From NCBI RefSeq assembly GCF_000327385.1, contig NW_008708986.1:5280443-5344442 (forward strand): 64,000 bases of DNA. Direction: 5' to 3'. Shown here piece by piece: positions 9,647 through 20,349 of the stretch (position 1 is the stretch's first letter; each line of letters opens with the position of its first letter). The DNA comes from Lottia gigantea (Eukaryota > Mollusca > Gastropoda > Lottiidae). The translations under genes were made by a program, and so were the position numbers. Under the pieces are notes generated by a model that searched no databases, was not told where the DNA came from, and worked only from the letters and a program-made list of their open reading frames with translations.

Positions 9647-12600
9647 ATGGCTCTTAGATGGATACTTTGCATTGTTGTATGTTGGCGATTGACGGATCTT
9701 TGCAGGGCGGGAGGTAAATTGATAATTTTTAGTTCCATGGGATCTAATTCCTTTCAATTTTTTTTATTATTAGCGCGGACGGACGAGATGATATCAATTT
9801 TCTGAAATTAGTGTTTCATAGTTCTTATTTTTTAAGCCAGCCTTCATAGCGACATGTTATTATGTTTTTTACAAACTTTTTACCCTTTTTTTGCAGCAGC
9901 GTGTGACTTCAACAAGAATTTTTGTACATGGTCAAACACCAAGTCTGGAGATGTTTTTGATTGGACTCGTCACTCCGGTTCCACTTCCTCCAGTGATACA
10001 GGACCCAGAGACGACCATACCAATATGAATCTTAGTGGTATTTTTTTGTCTTAAATTTAATCACTGACATATTTACTTCCGCTTTTATATTCCCATGACA
10101 CCGAAAAGGCGTTCGTACTGTGCTGTGCTGAGCTGCAAATTTGACTCAGAGTCTGTTACAATCTCTCATACAGAGTTGTCGCTCCTTACAGTAATATTGT
10201 GGCGGCATAAAAACAAAGTGTGTAGTTACTTGAGTACATATTTTATGTAAGGCTCTTTTGTACCTTTAAACACTTTTTTTCCTAAGTAGCTTTTGACCTT
10301 TAGAATAATTACATTTCCAGGTTCATATATTTACATTGAGACATCCTCACCACGTAAAACTGGTGACAGGGCCATCTTAAAAAGTGAGAGATTTTTAAGT
10401 CCAAGAGGAAGTACATGTTTTACATTTTGGTACCACATGTATGGCCTTGCAATAGGGTCACTGACTGTCTCGTTAGATATAGAAGGGTTACAGAAGTTTA
10501 AACTTTGGTTCCTATCGGGAAACCAAGGAAATTCTTGGAAAAAGGGACAGATTCTTCTTCCAGTATTGCCAACGGAGCATTTTTATGTGAGTTTCAGATA
10601 GTTTATGAAATTTATACAGTTGCTTGCTTAAAGGGAATGCTATCTGACTTATGATAAACAATAAGTTTAAATTCTCTAAGGTGGCTAATACGAGTATCAT
10701 AATCATCATGATATGGTCTTATCTGGTGTCATGACTATACAATATATCAGAAACATGTTTTCTCTCTTAAATTATTATTGAAAAACGTGTAAATTTTGTT
10801 CTGACTAATTAGTTTTGTGAACAAGTACTTAGTTATGTTCATTCTAAGAGATAGTTTTCCTTTTAATTTAGGCAATTCATTCTTTCGGTTCATATGGTAT
10901 GGGTATGGGAAAGCTAGAGGTGAACTTTTAGTGAGAGAGGTTATATTTTGTAGAATTTGTGATAAGAAGACGATTGAGTGTAAACGATAAATTTTGCCAT
11001 TCTTGTTTCAGTATTTAGTTGCTTTTATAGTTGTAATTAGATTTTCTCGATTATATTTTGTTTCAATGTTTACATTTCTATGATTTACATTATATTTGCA
11101 TCACTCGACGCCAATTTTATCTAATGGTCTTCCAGATTTTAATAGAAGGTGTTCGTGGTGGCAGCTACACTGGAGATATAGCTGTTGATGATTTTGTTGC
11201 TAAAGATGTTGAATCATGTGTTAAAATTCCAAGCACAGGTTAGTGGCCAATGCTTTGTAAAAAATGCTTTCTTTGATACCTCTCAAAAGTTAAAATTTTT
11301 CGGCAAAGCCTTTAAAACAAAATCCAGTTCCTTTTTAGAGGAAGTATGATCTATGGAAGTTAACGGTTACATCACAGTCTGTCTGAGAGATATTTTCTGA
11401 ACTAAAACCACAGGAAAGAAAAAAGATAAAAAGAATCATTCATATGAGACTAGAAAAACAACTTACGTTATCTAGGATCTGTTATCAAGATTGCAAGACT
11501 TTGGTACAGGCAGATGCAGGACACAATAATTTTATTAGTTTCGTATGGGACAACTCCCCCAGGTTAGAATTTGGTAAAATTCATCGCAATGAAAAGTTAC
11601 ATGATAATAAAGTGAACCACGGTCAAGATTTTAACGACGATGATCTGTTTATTATTTATGTTTCTTTCAGCGGCCTCAAATTCTGAATGGTTCGCTGATG
11701 TGAGACTCGTCAACGGATCAAATTCAAGAGAAGGAAGAGTTGAAATTTATTACAGAGGTGAATGGGGAACTGTATGTGATGATAATTGGGGACAACTCGA
11801 AGCCAATGTTGTTTGTCGACAATTAGGATATATCATGTAAGTGTTTATTCCTAGCGCCCTTGAGCTTGACAGTGTGTGTCAACTTGTTGTACAGAACATA
11901 TTATAGCACAAGTAGAAACTTTTAATAACTGACTGGATAAAATCAGAAGACAACATGCACCTTGTTATTTTGTAAGCGGTCGTGAATAAGTACCTATTAC
12001 GAAACACAATTTTGTTTAGTCCGAATAATTTACTTCGAAGATACCCCGTCATACGACTTTGATCACGATGATTATAAGCTAAGTTTTTACACCCTACAGT
12101 TTAATTATACTTTGATGTAACCGTGAATAATTTTCAAGGATGAGTCCTCTATGGAATTACTAATTTCTTCATCACATTAGAAGGATGTCAATGTCTCTAC
12201 CATGCACGCGATTTATTTTTCTTCTAGGTCGACGACGAAAGCCATAGCAAAACAGAAGGCTTTTTATGGACGAGGTTCTGGAAAAATATGGTTGGATGAA
12301 ATGCATTGTGTTGGTACTGAGCCTCTCCTAGGTAGATGTGAAAGCCCAGCCTTTGGATCACATGATTGTAATCATGGAGAAGATGCTGGAGTGATCTGTG
12401 AAGGTACTTGTTAGCACTAGTTGGCCATTGTTTCCCTTAATCTAAATGCAAAAATATAAACAATGTATATTTTACATTAACTTGTGACAAAAAGTAAACG
12501 TAACGTAACGTAACGTAAACGTAGGTTTCTGGCAAACAATTTAATTTCTCATATTGTCTGTCCTTACAATGTTTTCCAATTTTTTTTATTAATATAAGGT

Positions 12601-15600
12601 GTGTTCTTTTTTATTGCTGGTCAGAGGCGGATTAACCTATAGGCAAACTAGGCAGCTGCCTTTCGGCCCATGACCAATTTTGTAACAGTAAAAATTACTA
12701 AACAATTACTTAATTTCCGCAGGCCCATCAAAAATTGTCCTACTAAGAGCGTGATGTGTGAAAATAGACTAAATTGTTTGAGCCTAATGGTGATGATATC
12801 GTGCATACGATTGATGCTGCTGAGCTGATTAAATCTGTTCCCGAAAAGAAAGATTGCAAACTTCCAGCCATAAAATTGTAATCACACCATGCCCTCTCCC
12901 TAAAATGAGAAATTAGTCCCTCTACCGTTCGTTTGCCTACGGCCCGACAAGTCCAAAATCCGCTACTGTTGCTGGTTCACTATTATGTATTTCAATACAA
13001 TTATTTGAGTTTTTTTTTAATTTCAAACAAAAATTATTCAAAAAGCAATTTAAAGGAAATGATAATGTTTCAATCCGGGATCGTCAATCCTAGACTGAAC
13101 ATAGTTTTTGTTTCTTTTATAGATTTGTCAAAACATGAGATTGTTATCACCCTTACACCATTACAAATAAATCCAGTACTAGAAGGAGATAGCATGGTAC
13201 CAGTACTGTGTTCTGCCAACTGCACTACAACTTGTCCGGTAGCATGGTATAAAGAACCTCTAGATGTGGCCAATATCATTAATAATTCGAATACTCTTCA
13301 ATTGAGAAGCGTCAGTCGGAGTCAAGGTGGAAACTACACGTGTAAAGTTCAGAATAAAACTCAAACCTTCCATCTTTCTGTCATTTGTAAGTATATTCGA
13401 CGCTTTTATATATGAATGCTGTCCATGTAAACTTATCATACATCTGTTTTCTTGTCCTTTGATAAGAAACTTTTAAATTTGTTCTATAGTCAGATGAGAT
13501 ATTATTGTTCCAACACAAAAGCGTATGCTCAGAAATCCAATTAATGATACACTGTCTAGGTTGAAATAAGATAAGAAATATGTTAATACTGTCAAATACT
13601 CAGAAATCCATTTGAATATGATACACTGTCCAGGTTGGAATACGATTAGAAATATGTTAAGACTGTTAAATACTCAGAAATCAAATTGAATATCCGAAAC
13701 CGGTGTACACCTTGAACGCCTGGAGATCAACTTATCAGACTACCTTCTATCTATTCAGCACCCACATTGTTTACTTATAGATGGACCAGATGTGGTTAAG
13801 ATTAACCCATCAAGTACTGATAGAGAAGTTATAGAAGGTGATGCTATGGATGTTATAACCTGTTCAGCTGACTGTTATCCACCATGTAATATAAACTGGT
13901 ATAAAGGATCTGTTCTAGATAATAATTTAATATCTACTAATAATGGTGTTTTAAATCTCACTAATATCAACAGAAAACATGGTGGAATTTATACATGTTT
14001 AGTAAACAATGTTGATAATAATAATAAACAACACAGTCAACAAATCAACATCACTGTCAACTGTAAGTATAAAAGAGTTTCTGTATGGTTTTCTCCCCAT
14101 CTCCATTAGTCTATTGGTGAGTTTGCTTGGTCGACCAGCCATAGTTGTTTGTAACTGCCAGATGAATTTTGAAGAGTTTTTGTTATCATCACCCAAAGGA
14201 TGGACCATGAATAAGAGTGAAAATTGTAAGTGAAAGATTAGCCCCATTCTGTGAAATATGTTTAAGGGACAATCCTTGACGACTTGGACGATACTTTATG
14301 GTCGACATATCAGAGGAAGGTAGCTTACCTATATTCAAATACTCGTTGTATTAGAATCCGAACTGTTATGTTAAATTTTAGATGGACCAGATATGGTTAA
14401 GATTAACCCACCAAGTACTAATAGAGAAGTTATAGAAGGTAATGATATAGATGTTATAACCTGTTCAGCTGACTGTTATCCACCATGTAATATAAACTGG
14501 TATAAAGGATCTGTTCTAGATAATAATTTAATATCTACTAATAATGGTGTTTTAAATCTCACTAATATCAACAGAAAACATGCTGGAATTTATACATGTT
14601 TAGTAAACAATGTTGATAATAATAATAAACAACACAGTCAACAAATCAACATTACTGTCAACTGTAAGTAAATGAAAAAGTAACTTTTAATGATATTTTT
14701 GTCAACAATTTTAGTAAGAAAAAGCCCACGCAAAAGTTAGCTTCGATAAATACTTAAAACAACATAGTGGACATCATCTTTACCCTTTTTTAGAAATGTA
14801 AGACATCTTTTCGAAGTACAGAAAAATAACGGATCAACATTAAGATCATCTGTAAACTGTTGAATGGCTACAGAGAACTAAAATAAACATCTTCGAAATC
14901 TAAACAGAAATTGTGTTAATGGTCCTGGCTTTCAAGACAAAAATACAATTTTACAATCTCCTATGAAATGAAGAAAAACGATATAAATATGAATAAAAAA
15001 AAATAAACTTATGTTTGGAAAATGATATTAAAGGGGTCGTGGACACCGGATTCATTTGTCAAACAAATAATCCACAAACATTACCAAGAACAACTGCTAG
15101 TTTTCAGAAAAGTTTCATCTATTGTAGATGGACCAGATATGGTTAAGATTAACCCACCAAGTACTAATAGAGTAGTTATAGAAGGTGATGCTATGGATGT
15201 TATAACCTGTTCAGCTGACTTTATCCACCANNNNNNNNNNNNNNNNNNNNNNNNNNNNNNNNNNNNNNNNNNNNNNNNNNAATATCTACTAATAATGGTG
15301 TTTAAATCTCACTAATATCAACAGAAAACATGGTGGAATTTATACATGTTTAGTGAACAATGTTGATAATAATAATAAACAACACAGTCAACAAATCAAC
15401 ATTTCTGTCAACTGTAAGTAAATGAAAATGTAATTTTTAAGGATATATAATTTTAAAAACTAAAACGAAATAATTCTAAAAAGAAGAAAAACTGTAAAAA
15501 AAATAAACTAATGTTTGGAAAATGATATTAAAGGAGTCGTGGACACCAGATTCATTTCTCAAACAAATAATCCACAAACATTACCAAGAATAACTGCTAG

Positions 15601-18600
15601 TTTTCAGAAAAGTTTCATCTATTGTAGATGGACCAGATATGGTTAAGATTAACCCATCAAGTACTGATAGAGTAGTTATAGAAGGTGATGGTATGGATGT
15701 TATAACCTGTTCAGCTGACTGTTATCCACCATGTAATATAAACTGGTATAAAGGATCTGTTCTAGATAATAATTTAATATCTACTAATAATGGTGTTTTA
15801 AATCTCACTAAAATCAACAGAAAACATGGTGGAATTTATACATGTTTAGTAAACAATGTTGATAATAATATTACCCCACACAGTCAACAAATCAACATTA
15901 CTGTCAACTGTAAGTAAATGAAAAAATAATTTTTAAGGATGTTTTTGTCAACAATTTTAGTAAGAAAAAGCGGAAACGTGAGCTTCGATAAATACTTAAA
16001 ACAAGATGGTGGACATCATTATTATGGTTTGTAATTTTTTAAAAAGAAAAAAACGGATCTACATAAGATCATCTGTAAACTCTTGATTGGTCAGTGTCCG
16101 ACAGAGAATTAAACGATATTATTTCAATATCGAAAGAGTAATTATGTTGATGGTTCCAGCTTTCCAGACAGAAATATAATTTTACAAACTAAAACGAAAT
16201 AATGCTAAAAAGAAGAAAAACTGTAAAAAAATAAACTGGTGTTTGGAAAATGATATTAAAGGAGTCGTGGACACCAGATTCATTTCTCAAACAAATAATC
16301 CACAAACATTACCAAGAACAACTGCTAGTTTTCAGAAAAGTTTCATTCCTTATAGATGGACCAGATATGGTTAAGATTAACCCACCAAGTACTAATAGAG
16401 TAGTTATAGAAGGTGATGATATGGATGTTATAACCTGTTCAGCTGACTGTTATCCACCATGTAATATAAACTGGTATAAAGGATCTGTTCTAGATAATAA
16501 TTTAATATCTACTAATAATGGTGTTTTAAATCTCACTAATATCAACAGAAAACATGCTGGAATTTATACATGTTTAGTAAACAATGTTGATAATAATAAT
16601 AAACAACACAGTCAACAAATCAACATCACTGTCAACTGTAAGTAAATGAAAAAGTAACTTTTAATGATATTTTTGTCAACAATTTTAGTAAGAAAAAGCG
16701 CAAAAGTGTTCTAGGATAAATACTTAAAACAAGATGTTGGACATCATTACTACGTTTTGAAATTTTCTAAAAAGAAAAAAAAACGGATCTACATAGGGGC
16801 ATCTGTAAACTGTTAATTGGCCAGTTGGCGACAGAGAATTAAACGATAACATTTCAATATCGAATGAGTAATTATGTTGATGATCCCAGCTTTCCAGACA
16901 GAAATATAATTTTTAAAAACTAAAACGAAATAATTCTAAAAAGAAGAAAAACTGTAAAAATAAATGAACTAATGTTTGGAAAATGATATTAAAGGAGTCG
17001 TGGACACCAGATTCATTTCTCAAACAAATAATGCGCAAACATTACCAAGAACAACTGCTAGTTTTCAGAAAAGTTTCATTCCTTATAGATGGACCAGATG
17101 TGGTTAAGATTAACCCACCAAGTACTGATAGAGAAGTTATAGAAGGTGATGATATGGATGTTATAACCTGTTCAGCTGACTGTTATCCACCATGTAATAT
17201 AAACTGGTATAAAGGATCTGTTCTAGATAATAATTTAATATCTACTAATAATGGTGTTTTAAATCTCACTAATATCAACAGAAAACATGCTGGAATTTAT
17301 ACATGTTTAGTAAACAATGTTGATAATAATAATAAACAACACAGTCAACAAATCAACATTACTGTCAACTGTAAGTAAATGAAAAAGTAACTTTTAATGA
17401 TATTTTTGTCAACAATTTTAGTAAGAAAAAGCGCACGCAAAAGTTAGCTTCGATAAATACTTAAAACAACATAGTGGACATCATCTTTACCCTTTTTTAG
17501 AAATGTAAGACATCTTTTCGAAGTACAGAAAAATAACGGATCAACATTAAGATCATCTGTAAACTGTTGAATGGCTACAGAGAACTAAAATAAACCTCTT
17601 CGAAATCTAAACAGAAATTGTGTTAATGGTCCTGGCTTTCAAGACAAAAATACAATTTTACAATCTACTATGATATGAAGAAAAACGATATAAATATGAA
17701 TAAAAAAAAATAAACTTATGTTTGGAAAATGATATTAAAGGGGTCGTGGACACCGGATTCATTTGTCAAACAAATAATCCACAAACATTACCAAGAACAA
17801 CTGCTAGTTTTCAGAAAAGTTTCATTCCTTATAGATGGACCAGATATGGTTAAGATTAACCCACCAAGTACTAATAGAGTAGTTATAGAAGGTGATGATA
17901 TGGATGTTATAACCTGTTCAGCTGACTGTTATCCACCATGTAATATAAACTGGTATAAAGGATCTGTTCTAGATAATAATTTAATATCTACTAATAATGG
18001 TGTTTTAAATCTCACTAATATCAACAGAAAACATGGTGGAATTTATACATGTTTAGTAAACAATGTTGATAATAATAATAAACAACACAGTCAACAAATC
18101 AACATTACTGTCAACTGTAAGTTAAAATTACAATTGAATTGTCTTATTTCCAGAAATGAGGATTATTTCTAATTTTCCAGAATTCAGTATGAAAAGATAT
18201 GGGCGGTAGGAGTCTTTCTTTGTAATCAGAATGATGATTCTTATGTATTTTTTAAAAAGAAACATTTTTCTTTTTTTATGGAATGCCTTTTATATTTTAC
18301 AAGAAAACACTCTTTACGTTACATCTATATTTTGAAAATTTTATTTAGTTCAAGATGAGAACAATGTGCCCCCCATTGACTTAGAAGATCCAAGGAAAGA
18401 ATCAGATGAAAACGGCAGTACATTTAACTACATTCACTTGGGAATAGGAATAGCCGCTGCAGTGGTTGTTGTAATAATTATCGTAGTAGCTGTTTACTTG
18501 ATCTCAAGAAAATTTTCCACATGTAAGTTATTTTGTGAGAGCAAATAATTATTTTAAATCTATTGAACTGGTTGTATCATTATATCATATATCTAATAAA

Positions 18601-18951
18601 TGTACCCCTTCATCCACCTAGCGCACAATGAAGAACTAGTGGCTACATGAATAGCTATGAACAAAATAGTCCAAAAGTCCACAAGACAAGATGAAATATT
18701 GAAATCCGGATATATTTTTGGGAAGAAGCTTGTCAAGGGGTAATGGTACTCTGGGTTGACAACCAGGTTATTGTGTTCAACTTAAAGCAATGGTCATTTT
18801 TATCAAAATTTTATGTATTACAGACGATACATTGGGTCGACGACAGTCCGATGCTGTTGGGAAAGACAACAATTTTAAGAATGACGAAATTGAGTTGGCC
18901 GGAACTATAGCCGATAATACTACTTGTGATCAACAACGTTTAACCGATTAA
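9647..18951 (+). CDS. MAM-SRCR-multi-Ig transmembrane receptor (complete)
   Basis: Exons: 9647-9713 (signal peptide [13 protein letters not shown]), 9897-10037, 10321-10586 and 11136-11238 (MAM), 11671-11836 and 12228-12403 (SRCR), 13123-13386 (Ig1), 13781-14062, 14382-14663, 15128-15413 (contains a gap), 15628-15909, 16356-16637, 17089-17370 and 17835-18116 (Ig2-8), 18349-18522 (transmembrane), 18824-18951 (tail, TAA). All phases agree. With copy 3 at 282 bp the protein would be 1152 residues. MAM (about 24-192) shows [20 protein letters not shown] and [15 protein letters not shown] (about 193-306) shows [24 protein letters not shown] and six Cys, the group A pattern. Ig domains show ITCSADC, NWYKG and GIYTCLV. 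The transmembrane helix is [20 protein letters not shown]. The tail is about 50 residues with STYDTL, an ITIM-type motif formed across the last splice junction. SRCR and Ig ectodomains suggest ligand or microbe binding at the cell surface (inference). Neighbour of another Ig receptor on the same strand. Confidence 0.92.
12622..12968. mobile_element. hAT-like MITE with perfect 8-bp TSD
   Basis: A 347-bp element in the intron between SRCR and the first Ig exon. Ends are CAGAGGCGGATT and AATCCGCTACTG, matching at 10 of 12 positions as inverted repeats. It is flanked by identical TTGCTGGT copies at 12614-12621 and 12969-12976. Short CAG-ended termini plus an 8-bp target duplication are the hAT pattern. 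It has no coding content. Confidence 0.85.
13781..18116 (+). repeat. Tandem array of seven near-identical Ig exons
   Basis: Copies start at 13781, 14382, 15128, 15628, 16356, 17089 and 17835. The six without the gap are exactly 282 bp and phase 1-1. Spacers fall into classes. 14664-15127 and 17371-17834 are almost identical to each other; 15910-16355 and 16638-17088 form a second class; the spacer after copy 3 is a shortened form. The acceptor-proximal 100 bp is shared by copies 3-7. Within the exon, residues 29-94 are almost invariant, while residues 5, 11, 14, 16, 21, 22 and 23 vary (V/M, S/P, D/N, E/V, D/N, A/D/G, M/I) in mosaic combinations. This looks like recent amplification with unequal crossing-over or gene conversion. 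Confidence 0.92.
15231..15280. other. Assembly gap (50 N) in Ig copy 3
   Basis: Fifty N of conventional size inside the third Ig repeat exon. Single-base losses beside both gap edges (GACTTTATCC for GACTGTTATCC; GTGTTTAAAT for GTGTTTTAAAT) look like low-quality contig ends rather than real mutations. Confidence 0.9.
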
Positions 18952-19138
18952 GAACAAGTCTCGTTAAATGGATTTAAGTTAGTCACAATAAGATGATGTA
19001 TCAACATTCCAATTCGTAACGCTTCCAATATAAAGATGCATAAAAACTATTTGAGAATTGCTCGATAGAATCTGAGATTGCAAAAAATTGGCTTCAAATA
19101 CAAGGGTTACTGGTACAAACATGGTGACAACGCTGTGG

Positions 19139-19419
19139 GTGCGGGCACACCACACGAAAAGTCTTGGTCGCCGATTTCTGTTGTTGTCTTGAATCTTGGG
19201 TAAATTTCGCGTGTGCCTGCGCTTCAACGACAAGATTATAGCGTTGCCGACAGGATTTGTATTCAGTTTGATAATTGTCGTCGAGTTTCATCGTCTGCAT
19301 GACTGAGCGTCATCAAAAGAGATTCATTTTCCTATCAAGTGCACATGATTATCGACAAAGTAGACAAGATTCTAAATGGCGACAAAAATTGCCGACAAAG
19401 ACTCTTCGTGTGCCCACAC
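19139..19419. mobile_element. MITE with long terminal inverted repeats
   Basis: About 281 bp. The left end (GTGCGGGCACAC, then GAAAAGTCTTGGTCG) and the right end read in reverse complement (GTGTGGGCACAC, then GAAGAGTCTTTGTCGG) stay similar for about 55 bp, with a 5-bp insertion on the left. No clear target duplication. Related sequence lies at 49515-49640. It may be near the 3' end of the MAM-SRCR-Ig transcript. Confidence 0.7.
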
Positions 19420-19479
19420 CTTATGTCTACGCCACACAGGAATGTTGCAATCTTTATCATTTTATCGCATGTATATTAT

Positions 19480-19618
19480 ATTAACATTTGTATATTATAT
19501 TAACATGACTATGTTTATTATATTAACATGACTATGTTTATTATATTAACATGACTATGATTATTATATTAACATGACTATGTTTATTATATTAACATGA
19601 CTATGTTTATTAAATAAA
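19480..19618 (+). repeat. Minisatellite, 23-bp unit
   Basis: About five copies of ATTATATTAACATGACTATG plus TTT, very homogeneous, ending at an AATAAA (19613-19618) that could serve as a distal polyadenylation signal of the receptor gene. Confidence 0.8.
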
Positions 19619-19619
19619 C

Positions 19620-20148
19620 TAAAGGCTAAGCACAGAATGCTATGTTTATGTTTATAGTCATTATTTCAAATTAATCATTTAAGTTACGTAGATTCTTGTA
19701 TTTCTTCGTCGGCCACCAGTCTATACGGTTCTATAGCTGCACACGTTGGGGTTAAGACCAAATTTTGGTAGGATTTAATTCGAAAACTATCAAAGATATA
19801 ACGTTGCATTTTGCACTGAGGTACACACCCATCTGATGTTGTTCTCGTCTACATTTCATATTCCTACCGTACAAACCCTACCTATATCAGCACTTTTAGT
19901 CTAAGACTTTTCCCAAAGCCTACATATAAACGAATTCCTTCTAGTAAATAAGTCGATTTTCTCAACAGTTTGAAACAAAATTCCGACTATGACTATAATT
20001 ACGTAAATATTTTACATTAAAGAGCGGGATCGTAGCTACCATGCTTTCGTAGCTTTAATATTTTAAAATAATATTGAGGATTTAGCAATTTTGAAATTCT
20101 TTTCTAAAAAAAGCACGGAGTAAATTTGTAAGTAGGTTGTTCAATACC
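19620..20148. other. No feature recognised
   Basis: AT-rich intergenic sequence with no coding, RNA or repeat signal that I can support. Confidence 0.4.
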
Positions 20149-20156
20149 TCTACCAC

Positions 20157-20339
20157 CCCGGTTCCCAACCCGGAGTGTTTCCACCCCCTGGGGGTGGCCA
20201 ACTGGTGTGGGAGAATGATTTATTTTGAATGTTGAATCATCACATGCTGGAAATGTGGATGAAACAAATTTTTGGGGATGTGAAAGGTCCAGGTGATTGC
20301 TCCAGGGGTGTGAAGGCTGTTACAGGTTGGGAACCACTG
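20157..20339. mobile_element. hAT-like MITE, family member 1
   Basis: Ends CCCGGTTCCCAACC and GGTTGGGAACCACTG are inverted repeats. Flanks TCTACCAC (20149-20156) and TCTATCAC (20341-20348) match at 7 of 8 positions as a target duplication. The interior GTGATTGCTCCAGGGGTGTG occurs in reverse complement in the copy at 28214-28404. Confidence 0.8.
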
Positions 20340-20349
20340 CTCTATCACA

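Noticed and set aside
12933-13122. Open reading upstream of the first Ig exon (from 12933)
   Set aside because: It starts inside the hAT-like MITE and runs through intron sequence; the true exon starts after the AG at 13121-13122.
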